Shown in pieces: positions 6,401 to 14,187 of a stretch of DNA of 16,770 bases. The stretch comes from Planctomycetaceae bacterium. GTDB taxonomy: Bacteria > Planctomycetota > MHYJ01 > SBBU01. Location of the stretch: assembly GCA_005239585.1 (NCBI GenBank), contig SBBU01000250.1:1-16770 (forward strand), in the 5' to 3' direction. The translations under genes were made by a program, and so were the position numbers. Each line of letters begins with the position of its first letter. The first letter of the stretch is position 1. The notes below the pieces were generated by a model. The model did not search any database. It was given only the letters and a program-made list of their open reading frames with translations, and had not been told where the DNA came from.

Positions 6401-9010
6401 GTGAATCTGCACTTTGAATATACGCTTCCTCTCCTAGCATTACCGCTGCTTATTTTACTTACTGCAGTTATAACACTTCGCTCAAAGCAAGAGGTTTCAC
6501 CGATTCGATTTAGATTGCTTATATTTGCCCGCAGCGCGGTAATTCTATTCTTTGTTCTCGCACTTGCTGAGCCTCATATTGTGACTAGTACCGTAAAAAA
6601 ACGAATGGCCATATTCTTGTTGGATGTCTCAGAAAGTGTAACTGATGACGCAAAAAAAGAGGCCCTAGACTATATTAGTAAATCACAATGCGCCAAGGCT
6701 GCTCTGGTCCTCTTTGCCGGGAAGGCCCAAGTAATCGTTCAAGGCGACAATATGCCTCTCAAACTCTCGGCAGACGATGTAGAAAAAATCTTATATAAGA
6801 ACTCACTGAAAAACCTTGAATCTGGCTCTAAGATCGAGTCCATTCAAAGATGGAAAGAAGAAATAGAGACCAAGAGAACAGACCCGTCGCAGGCGATAAG
6901 ACTTGCGCGCCTTTTATACCAAAGTGATTATGACAATAGAATAATCTTGATGACAGATGGCAATTTTCAGCAACACTTTGAACCTGAACGAGATATCTCA
7001 TTGGTCCCTATTGGAACAGATTCGCCGGAGGTCTTGGTGCGCAAGCTTGACGTCCCGCAACTTAACTACTACGGCAAACCATTTAATGCAGGATTACTGA
7101 TCGATTCAAACATCCAAACAGAGGCGGAATTAAGGGTCTCAACAGACAGCGTATGGCTGCCTGAATTAACTCAAAAAATAAAACTATCCAAAGGTGAAAA
7201 CCATTTTGTAATAAAGAATATCGATCCTAAACCAGCCATGACCAGAGGGATTCACAGCGTTACTGTAATCATCAGCCCATTACAGGACACTGAAAAGAGA
7301 AATAACCTTGGCACGGCGGCGTTACATGTAATAGGCAAGCAGAGCGGAATTATATTCAAGGGCCCGACAGAGAACGATGCCCAACTCCTTAAAATCCTTG
7401 GCGGACAGGATATTGATCTCATTGTAGAAGAGGCAAGAAACTTTCCAATGTTAAAGGGCACGCTAACTGACTTTGATTTAGTTATATTCATTGGAGTGCC
7501 TGAGAACAGAATTATTGAAAAAGGGATAAATGAACTATCCTCATATGTAAATGATCTGGGTGGCGGAGTTCTTCTCTGCGCAAGCCACTCTATGACTAAA
7601 TCAGACCTAGAGTCCTCCTTACTCCAAAAAATCTTGCCGGTTAACTTTTCAAAAGACCAGCCAATAGGGAAAGATACTCCTACCTCTAATAGTACAGACG
7701 TCAAAGTACAGGCACCTCAGATCTCACTTTTATTCCTTATAGACAAGTCTGGCTCGATGGCGGGGAAAAACCTTACAATTGCAAAGGAGGCCTGCATAGA
7801 GAGCGCCAAGTCGCTCAGCGCAGAGGACAATGTCAGCGTTATAGCATTTGACGCAAAGGCCCACCTTATAGTACCACCCACCAAGGCGGGTGAATTAACA
7901 ACAATCGAGGATAAGGTACTTCGGATGTTTGCAGATGGTGGTACTGACATCTATGCCGGACTTGAACTTGCCAGCAACGTCCTATCTGCTGTAAAAACTT
8001 CTGTAAAGCACGTGGTTCTCCTCTCAGATGGCATGGCCCTGCCTGCAAAATATGAAGAGATATTGACAGAGATGCTCTCAAAGGGAATCACGCTCAGCTC
8101 GATCTGCATAGGGAGCGAAGAGTTTGATCTCGTCCTTATGAGCCATCTTGCAAAACTCGGCAAGGGAAGATCCATGTTTACATCTAGCTTTGCCAAGATC
8201 CCTCAGATACTGATAAACGAGACTAGGCATGTAGTGAAAGAAACAAGGCCCGAACCAAAAAATCCTCCCTCTAACCATGCTAATAACGGACAGAGAGGCC
8301 TGCTTACGAAACTTGGCATCAAAGACTCACACGAAATACTTTCTGGTGTGAAGACATCTGAAATTCCTCATATCACTGGATATATTAAGAGCATAGCAAA
8401 ATCGCATACATACTCTGTGATAGTTACTGAAGACCAAACACCAATAATTTGCGTTGGCCGCTACGGGCTGGGAAAGAGCGCCTTTTTTGCGACTGATACC
8501 GCAGAGAGATGGTCAAGCGATTTCTTCCTCTGGAATGGCTCATCTAAAATAGTTACTCAGCTCGTGAGACATCTTAGCCGCATATCAGGTGATAGACTCG
8601 CTACCAGAGTTTACACATCTGCCACCCACGACGAAGTCACAATAAGGGTCGAAAAGGACAAGGAGAAGATAGTAGAGGCCAGAATAACTGAGCCGGAGTC
8701 GAGGCTGCTAAGCCCCTACACACGCATCAATGAAGTACTTTACTTATTCAAGATGACAAGGCCTGAGATACCATACAAAGTTTTCATAAAAAGCGGAGAT
8801 GAAACAGCGCTAGTATCTGTTCTTATGCCCTACGAGCCAGAGTTTTCTGCAATAGGAAAAAATTCCGATTTTGCTATGCGATACAAAGACAAAATTGGCC
8901 TGCCACCCGAAAGCAGTACTGAAACTACTTTTCCACTGCAGAGTCTGCTTGCAATATTGGGCCTTGGTTCCCTCACAATTGCAGTAATGCTTAGAAGATT
9001 TAATTTATGA
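6401..9010 (+). CDS. Membrane VWA protein with BatA-like N-terminus and GATase-like domain
   Basis: About 869 residues from a GTG start. The N-terminus has two membrane segments (about 7-25 and 40-56), followed by LALAEPH and a VWA-like strand FLLDVSES (about 71-78). This layout is typical of BatA-like proteins. A class I glutamine-amidotransferase-like fold, without an obvious catalytic Cys, follows and includes GGGVLL near 388. Inserted there is a full VWA domain: DKSGS metal site from Asp448, GGTD with Thr515, and LLSDG with Asp543. A third helix near 846-866 and RRFNL end the protein, so the large domains should be outside the cytoplasm. GTG 6401 is chosen over TTG 6392 because NLHFEYTLPLL matches family starts and TTG overlaps the -10 box. 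It probably cooperates with the DUF58 and NPCBM proteins. Confidence 0.85.
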   Translation: MNLHFEYTLPLLALPLLILLTAVITLRSKQEVSPIRFRLLIFARSAVILFFVLALAEPHIVTSTVKKRMAIFLLDVSESVTDDAKKEALDYISKSQCAKAALVLFAGKAQVIVQGDNMPLKLSADDVEKILYKNSLKNLESGSKIESIQRWKEEIETKRTDPSQAIRLARLLYQSDYDNRIILMTDGNFQQHFEPERDISLVPIGTDSPEVLVRKLDVPQLNYYGKPFNAGLLIDSNIQTEAELRVSTDSVWLPELTQKIKLSKGENHFVIKNIDPKPAMTRGIHSVTVIISPLQDTEKRNNLGTAALHVIGKQSGIIFKGPTENDAQLLKILGGQDIDLIVEEARNFPMLKGTLTDFDLVIFIGVPENRIIEKGINELSSYVNDLGGGVLLCASHSMTKSDLESSLLQKILPVNFSKDQPIGKDTPTSNSTDVKVQAPQISLLFLIDKSGSMAGKNLTIAKEACIESAKSLSAEDNVSVIAFDAKAHLIVPPTKAGELTTIEDKVLRMFADGGTDIYAGLELASNVLSAVKTSVKHVVLLSDGMALPAKYEEILTEMLSKGITLSSICIGSEEFDLVLMSHLAKLGKGRSMFTSSFAKIPQILINETRHVVKETRPEPKNPPSNHANNGQRGLLTKLGIKDSHEILSGVKTSEIPHITGYIKSIAKSHTYSVIVTEDQTPIICVGRYGLGKSAFFATDTAERWSSDFFLWNGSSKIVTQLVRHLSRISGDRLATRVYTSATHDEVTIRVEKDKEKIVEARITEPESRLLSPYTRINEVLYLFKMTRPEIPYKVFIKSGDETALVSVLMPYEPEFSAIGKNSDFAMRYKDKIGLPPESSTETTFPLQSLLAILGLGSLTIAVMLRRFNL

Positions 9011-9250
9011 TCAAGAAAAGCCACCTCCATAAATCTTGTGGAAATAGGGACTGCGTACAGCTCGCACGGAGGCAAATTGGAATAGAATAATAATCTTCTC
9101 GGATTTTTCTCTCTAAATATTCCGTTAGTCCGCGTTTTTCGTTTTTTGGACACAATTCTTCATACAACCCTCATGCAAACAGTTCGATTCGCTTGCAATC
9201 ATCTTTTTTTTTCTGTTATAATACACCCCAATAATCTTTTGGGAGGAATT
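9011..9250. other. Intergenic stretch, 240 bp
   Basis: No convincing gene is present. The first half contains CCTCC near 9023 and GGAGG near 9065, which could close a small structured RNA around a CTG-CGTA-CAG mini-hairpin, but no riboswitch family is recognised. Several T-tracts occur (around 9103, 9135 and 9144) without a strong preceding stem, so no terminator is called. The promoter of the next gene occupies 9193-9222. Confidence 0.4.
9193..9222 (+). promoter_or_regulatory. Strong sigma70-type promoter
   Basis: TTGCAA (9193-9198) and a perfect TATAAT (9217-9222) are separated by 18 bases that include a T-run. Transcription should start near 9229, giving a leader of about 22 bases. The leader contains GGGAGGA at 9241-9247, a strong Shine-Dalgarno sequence three bases before the ATG at 9251. 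Confidence 0.75.
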
Positions 9251-11584
9251 ATGGGAAAGTTCAAAAAGATAGTACTATATGTGACAAGCCTTGTCCCTCT
9301 TAGCATCATAGCAGCAGCCTCCGGCTGCGCTGATCTGCAAGTGCAATCAATAACAATTCATGCTCCAACCAAAGTAAAGGCAAATGCAACAAATTATTTA
9401 AGCGCTACTGTTACAATTTATAACGCTGGTCCAGATCCCATCGAGGCAAAGCTACTCCCAAGGACAAGCTCTGATTCCGGATCATATTTACAAATCATCG
9501 ATTCAGAGGTTATTTTTGGCATGCTCCATATTGGAAGAATGGAACCTGGTCAAACTGTCATAAAGGATATTTCCATGTCAGTCACTATTTATGAGACTGG
9601 TCTCAAGAACTTTACATTTGAAGCGGAAATTATTGGGTTAACGACTGATGGCAACGAATGGCAAGACCCAGATACGAGCAACAACATAAAAACAGTAACA
9701 TTTCAAATCGCAGGGGATGCCTCACCGCCACAATTTATACAAGAATCACCTGTCCCACTAGGTACCTACTTTTTCGTAGATCCTGTCCCAATAAACTTCA
9801 CCGTGTCTGATCCTGAGACAGGGATAAAAGATGTGACTGTTACGTTTGATGGACACGATCTCACATTATTACGCACTGTGAGCGCGGAAACGGCGTTGTT
9901 TGGGAACTGTCCAGCTTCTATCACATTTACCGGACAGGTGGGCCCCCTACTCTCGTCTGGTTTTCACACAATAGTAGTCCTTGTGCTCAATGAAGTGGGC
10001 CACGCAACCAAAGCAACCATGACGTTTATTGTCACAATGGAAGCAAAGCCATCTGTTACGTTTCTCGACAAGGACAAAAAGCCAATTAGCTCACTTGAGG
10101 GGTTAAAGGTGGCAAAATGGGAACAAGCATTTGCAAAGAGCGGCTCGGAAACCGTAGCCAAACTCGTTGAGAGTGATGCTGACCGCTTTTTCGTCAAAAT
10201 AGAAGGAGGTTCAGCAAAAGCAGGAAGCAAAGGCACGATTCGTATTAAAGATTCAACAGGAGAGGCGATGGACAACATTACAGACACTGTTTTTAAGGAT
10301 GATGGCCAAGGAAACATCGTAGCAGGGCCATTTATAATAACCTTTAGCGATAAAGATGATAGCCACATTGATAAGGTCCAGTATGGCGGTACAGATGATC
10401 GCAGTTTGTTACTCTTCAAGCCAGATAAACTACAATCACTGCCTGAAAAAGTTAAAGTAGAGGGAGAAGTTACACTAGTCCGCTTGGATGGAAAGGAGAT
10501 GGGCGAGAAAGGCACGAATATCAAAATCTGCCCAGCATCGGGAACACAACCGCTAAAGACAGTTAACGTACACGTTGTCGTATTCGGTGAAACGAAAGAG
10601 AAGCCGCTTATTTCAGATACAGCAATTCATCAAAGTTTTGCAGTAACAAGATCGGAATGGTCACAGTGCTGCATAGATTTCAAGGTTAGTATAGAAAAAT
10701 TTACATTTGCAGAAGCGCTAGCGAAGAACGTCGACCTTGGGAATGGTTTGGCTACCAGTGGCGAGGGAGTAGATCCAGCGCAAGAGGAGGCAGATCTTAT
10801 AAAAGGCTTTCAAGATGATGATGCGAGCACTATTGATTTATTCGTAATTACTGGATTTACAAATCGAGATGAGCTCCTTGGTAAGTCCTACATTCCAAAA
10901 TTTTTCACGGATAAAAAAGGTCTCACGGATGTAACAAGGGCAATCGTTGTGCGTGCCGATCAAATCGGCTTTGCAGTTGATAAACCAAAGAACTATACGC
11001 TTATAGCGCACGAGCTGGGTCATATAATTATGGACCACCCGTTCCATGCAGACTTTCAGATAGATGGAAAGCCGGATGGTAAGGACTTGATTTTTACCAT
11101 AGATGTCTTCGGTAATGTTATGTTTGTGGTGGGAACAGATACATTTAGGTATGCACCGTTCCAAAACACAACAGGTCAAGGTAAGTTTACATTCAAAACG
11201 GAAGGAAAGAACATTGACGCAATACGCTTAGAGATCTTAAAAGCCTTAAATGAAACGCCTATAGGAGTAACGGGTACTTTCGAGAACTTGATAACGGGTG
11301 CTAAAGAGGAAGGAGTAGCGGGCACAGTAAGCTTAAACGCAGCTTTGAACATTGGTGTACCTCAAGTAATTGATGTCAGTTCCACAGTCACTGTAAAGGG
11401 CCAGACCATAAACATGCATCGAAGAGACAAGAGTTATAACTTTACGGCCAAAGCTGGACTGGAAGTTTTAGATCATCTCAGGTTGAGCAATCTCATGGCA
11501 TCCAAGCCAAGTGCTGAAGACACCGAAATCGCCTCCAAGAGATTAACCAGCGCTCAGTGTAAAGGGGCACATCTATTTAAATAG
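9251..11584 (+). CDS. Large exported lipoprotein with Ig-like domains and a zincin (HELGH) site
   Basis: 777 residues from the ATG at 9251, chosen for the strong GGGAGGA ribosome site and the signal peptide it begins. The signal runs to A-S-G-C with Cys26, a likely lipidation site. Residues about 28-155 look like a CARDB-type adhesion domain (DLQVQSITI then VTIYNAGPDPIEA). Residues about 155-270 look like a second Ig-like domain. The C-terminal third has a zinc-peptidase helix, AHELGHIIMDHPFH, with His587, Glu588, His591 and further His at 596 and 599, and then GNVM (Met624) as a possible Met-turn. This pattern suits a metallopeptidase, but the exact family is not recognised and the third ligand spacing is not the metzincin HExxHxxGxxH. 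It is followed after five bases by another exported protein. The substrate is unknown. Confidence 0.72.
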   Translation: MGKFKKIVLYVTSLVPLSIIAAASGCADLQVQSITIHAPTKVKANATNYLSATVTIYNAGPDPIEAKLLPRTSSDSGSYLQIIDSEVIFGMLHIGRMEPGQTVIKDISMSVTIYETGLKNFTFEAEIIGLTTDGNEWQDPDTSNNIKTVTFQIAGDASPPQFIQESPVPLGTYFFVDPVPINFTVSDPETGIKDVTVTFDGHDLTLLRTVSAETALFGNCPASITFTGQVGPLLSSGFHTIVVLVLNEVGHATKATMTFIVTMEAKPSVTFLDKDKKPISSLEGLKVAKWEQAFAKSGSETVAKLVESDADRFFVKIEGGSAKAGSKGTIRIKDSTGEAMDNITDTVFKDDGQGNIVAGPFIITFSDKDDSHIDKVQYGGTDDRSLLLFKPDKLQSLPEKVKVEGEVTLVRLDGKEMGEKGTNIKICPASGTQPLKTVNVHVVVFGETKEKPLISDTAIHQSFAVTRSEWSQCCIDFKVSIEKFTFAEALAKNVDLGNGLATSGEGVDPAQEEADLIKGFQDDDASTIDLFVITGFTNRDELLGKSYIPKFFTDKKGLTDVTRAIVVRADQIGFAVDKPKNYTLIAHELGHIIMDHPFHADFQIDGKPDGKDLIFTIDVFGNVMFVVGTDTFRYAPFQNTTGQGKFTFKTEGKNIDAIRLEILKALNETPIGVTGTFENLITGAKEEGVAGTVSLNAALNIGVPQVIDVSSTVTVKGQTINMHRRDKSYNFTAKAGLEVLDHLRLSNLMASKPSAEDTEIASKRLTSAQCKGAHLFK

Positions 11585-11589
11585 CGAAT

Positions 11590-12648
11590 ATGAACACTAT
11601 TAAAATCAAGCTTTTCTTCATATTATGTGGTTTGGTCGTCCTAGCTATTGTGATTTTCCCCATTAATGTTCCAGTGGCAGAGGATAGATACAAGCCAGCA
11701 GATACAAGCGGTTCGAAAAAGTTACAACCACAGAAACCACTTCAACATACGGAGAAAAGAGATACTCATAATAAGGATTCTGAGCGAACTGCTTCCGGGA
11801 ATCAGGACAGGCAATCAGTTGAGGAATGGATAGAAAAAACAACAAAGGAGAGAATACGAGATTTGGGTATATGTGAACGGATTTGTGGGTTGCTCTGTCA
11901 AAGTCAGAAACCTCTGAAAGACATGGAAAATGTTTATGCCAACGCGGATCAATCACTAGATTGCTTTGTTAAATGCCTTGAAGAAAGCAAGAGGGTGATT
12001 GGCCATCTAGAGATGTTGGGTAACAAGGTTTTTTATTTGCGGGGTAGCGTAAAGGCAATTGAGGCGATCAAGTCCTATACAAAATCCGATAATACCATGA
12101 TTCGCAGAGCTGCTTACAGAGCTCTTCTTAACTGTGGTGCCCCTAGGTCTAATGAAGCACTCTTGGCGCTATCAATTGAGACCGAAGACACGCTATTAAA
12201 AAAGGATTTACTTCTATATTCTTCCTACTTTTCCCGCTATGAAGATCTAACGCAGATAGTAGGAGACATAAGAAGATTCGCACAAGGCGCTCGCAAAACA
12301 GAATTACTGAAAGTTGCAGAACAGTCCTTATCTGTAATTGAGAAAAAGATTAGCTATTTCGAGGCAAAGAGTTATCAGGAAAGGATCTCGGTTTTGCTCG
12401 ATGTATTGTCATTAAAGAATGAAACGTGGCATATACATGTCTGGGCAGTGGACGAGATCAACAAGAACAAATACTACGGCATGGCGCCACAAATGAGACT
12501 GCTTCTAGATTCACCGAATAACTTTACACAAGGTTTAAAGAAATCGTTATTGAAGATTATAAAAAATAGTGGGGGCCAAATTTCACAGGAGGAAGAAAAA
12601 GAGTACCTTCTAAATGGTCGCTTGAAGGAAGAGTATATTGACTGGTAA
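11590..12648 (+). CDS. Membrane-anchored helical-repeat protein of unknown function
   Basis: This 352-residue protein has an N-terminal membrane anchor (about 8-27) and a charged, low-complexity linker (about 31-80). The remainder is a helix-rich domain with HEAT-like character, for example the NTMIRRAAYRALLNCGAP segment after about residue 160. The body should lie in the periplasm. It has a twin CX3C arrangement, C94-ERI-C98 and C125-FVK-C129, plus C103, which could make a disulfide-stabilised helical hairpin. The ATG follows the zincin lipoprotein stop by five bases with no clear Shine-Dalgarno sequence, so it is probably translated by coupling and works with that protein. I do not recognise the family. 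A signal peptide instead of an anchor is possible. Confidence 0.68.
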   Translation: MNTIKIKLFFILCGLVVLAIVIFPINVPVAEDRYKPADTSGSKKLQPQKPLQHTEKRDTHNKDSERTASGNQDRQSVEEWIEKTTKERIRDLGICERICGLLCQSQKPLKDMENVYANADQSLDCFVKCLEESKRVIGHLEMLGNKVFYLRGSVKAIEAIKSYTKSDNTMIRRAAYRALLNCGAPRSNEALLALSIETEDTLLKKDLLLYSSYFSRYEDLTQIVGDIRRFAQGARKTELLKVAEQSLSVIEKKISYFEAKSYQERISVLLDVLSLKNETWHIHVWAVDEINKNKYYGMAPQMRLLLDSPNNFTQGLKKSLLKIIKNSGGQISQEEEKEYLLNGRLKEEYIDW

Positions 12649-12987
12649 TCATATAAACCAAGCCCAAAGTGTTATTGATCCCATTAAAGCAGCACCATGA
12701 AAGTGTCTTGGGGCAGGTCAACAGCACTACAAAGAATTGCATCGGCCCTTTCAATATCCTTCAAGAGTGATAAAAACACTGGCAAATTCATTATTAAGAA
12801 CTTCATTAATAGTCAGATAGATGAGAATTTTAAAGCATGTGTAAACAAAAATATGTTAAGTTTCTTCGAATAATTGCTCCAAGGCAGTCTATCTATTCAT
12901 GCCAGCCCGTATGTGGCGCGCAGGCAGATCAAAATACCCTGCTCCTATCTCTTTCATCCTTTGTTGGGAAAGACAAATAAGCGTGCT
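12649..12987. other. Intergenic region before pgi, 339 bp
   Basis: No known gene, RNA or strong promoter was recognised. It holds one 58-codon open frame (12697-12873) listed separately. Downstream of that frame's stop, the pgi frame is open from 12874 without family similarity up to the chosen start at 12988. No terminator with a clear stem and T-run follows the upstream gene. A weak promoter-like pair, TTTAAA then TATGTT near 12831-12859, is not convincing. Confidence 0.4.
12697..12873 (+). CDS. Possible small protein, 58 aa
   Basis: ATG at 12697 opens a frame (MKVSWGRSTALQRIAS..., ending MLSFFE) bounded by an in-frame TAA just upstream and a TAA at 12871-12873. It has no clear Shine-Dalgarno sequence, signal peptide or recognised domain. 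It fills most of the gap between the helical-repeat gene and pgi and is in the same frame as pgi. It may be a real small gene, a decayed remnant, or chance. Confidence 0.2.
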   Translation: MKVSWGRSTALQRIASALSISFKSDKNTGKFIIKNFINSQIDENFKACVNKNMLSFFE

Positions 12988-14187
12988 ATGAAAAGACTTT
13001 CTCGGATCGACTTGAAAATATCCCAGATCATATCCCCTCAACTCAAGAAAATGCTTGAGAAACAAATCTCAATTGTAAACACACCCCCTCCCCCATTTGC
13101 AGTCTTTGATGAAAATGTAACCTCAAAAATCGAAGATTTTTACCAGAGGACCGCGGACAAATATGACTATTTTGTTCACATTGGAATCGGAGGATCCTCT
13201 CTTGGCGCCAAGGCCCTGGTAAGAGCCCTGGGAACGAAAAACTCACCGCGATTTTTCTTCTTAGATAACATTGACCCTGAGACTACCACCCAAGTCTTAG
13301 ATTCAATCAAACCAGAAAGGACACTCTTTTATCTGGTCAGCAAGACAGGGTCTACGCTGGAAACAATCGCAACGTGGCTGATTGCAATGAAGAAGATAAA
13401 AAATTTGAAGAAAAATGTCATTGTGGCTACAGGCCCCGATTCAGGTTATCTGCGGGGCCTTGCAACTGAAAAGAATCTCGTTTCTTTTGAAATTCCAAGA
13501 CCCATAACTGGGAGGTTTTCCACGCTTACCCCTGTCGGACTTGTCCCTGCCAGATTTTGCGGGGCAGATATATTTAAAATCATGCAAGGTGCAAAGAGGG
13601 CATTTGAAACATCACAATCAGTAAAATATTCAGAAAACACACCTTACACCTTTGCCGTATCAAGCTACTACTTTTATAAAACCAAGGCAAATATCCTGGT
13701 GCTAATGTCATACGCTGATGCATTAGAGACAGTTGTCGATCTTTTTTGCCAGTTGTGGGCAGAGTCATTGGGCAAGGATGGAAAAGGTCAGACTCCACTC
13801 AAGGCGCGCGGGGCCACAGACCAGCATTCTCTCATTCAGTTATTAAATGAAGGGCCAAGGGATAAACTAATTGTCTTTTTACATGTGGAGCAATTTAGAA
13901 GAGACCTTAATGTTCCTATCGATTCAAATGAGTTTAGTAACTTGAAGGGAAAATCTCTTAGTTTTATACTAAACTGTGAGAAAAAAGGGACTGAGCAGGC
14001 GCTAAAAAGGACGGGAAAACCAACTATGACACTTGAGTTGAAAGAGATAAACGAAGAGAGTGTTGGCGAACTTGTATTCATGCTGCAAATGGCAACATTC
14101 TTTGAGGGAAAACTCTTGGGGGTTGACCCGTTTAATCAACCGGGTGTAGAGGAAGGGAAAAAACTAACTTTGAAGCTGCTCTCCTGA
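12988..14187 (+). CDS. pgi: Glucose-6-phosphate isomerase
   Basis: The enzyme interconverts glucose 6-phosphate and fructose 6-phosphate in the cytoplasm. From ATG 12988 it has 399 residues, short compared with the 450-550 usual in bacteria, but it keeps the core. It has GIGGSSLGAK (from 66), the phosphate-binding VSKTGST (117-123), GRFSTLTPVGL, WAESLGK with probable catalytic Glu259, DQHS with His280, and the C-terminal signature VDPFNQPGVEEGK ending in Lys391. The frame is open upstream to 12874 with a TTG codon, but those 38 extra residues show no family resemblance. The start is therefore somewhat uncertain. The 3' end overlaps the convergent wecA-like gene by 24 bases. It may supply hexose phosphates for the adjacent glycan operon, besides glycolysis. 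Confidence 0.92.
   Translation: MKRLSRIDLKISQIISPQLKKMLEKQISIVNTPPPPFAVFDENVTSKIEDFYQRTADKYDYFVHIGIGGSSLGAKALVRALGTKNSPRFFFLDNIDPETTTQVLDSIKPERTLFYLVSKTGSTLETIATWLIAMKKIKNLKKNVIVATGPDSGYLRGLATEKNLVSFEIPRPITGRFSTLTPVGLVPARFCGADIFKIMQGAKRAFETSQSVKYSENTPYTFAVSSYYFYKTKANILVLMSYADALETVVDLFCQLWAESLGKDGKGQTPLKARGATDQHSLIQLLNEGPRDKLIVFLHVEQFRRDLNVPIDSNEFSNLKGKSLSFILNCEKKGTEQALKRTGKPTMTLELKEINEESVGELVFMLQMATFFEGKLLGVDPFNQPGVEEGKKLTLKLLS

Noticed and set aside
7252..8278. Several minus-strand open frames of 66-150 codons inside the VWA gene
   Set aside because: They are antisense to a well-supported gene, have no recognisable domains and show no start signals.
9018..9075. Possible structured RNA after the VWA gene
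   Set aside because: Only short, mutually exclusive stems were found and no known RNA family matches, so it is mentioned only in the intergenic entry.
9146..9250. 35-residue upstream extension of the zincin lipoprotein
   Set aside because: It spans the TTGCAA/TATAAT promoter, and ATG 9251 has both a strong ribosome site and a signal peptide right after it.
9964..10524. 186-codon minus-strand frame inside the zincin lipoprotein gene
   Set aside because: Its Ser/Leu-rich composition is typical of an antisense shadow, and no ribosome site or motif is seen.
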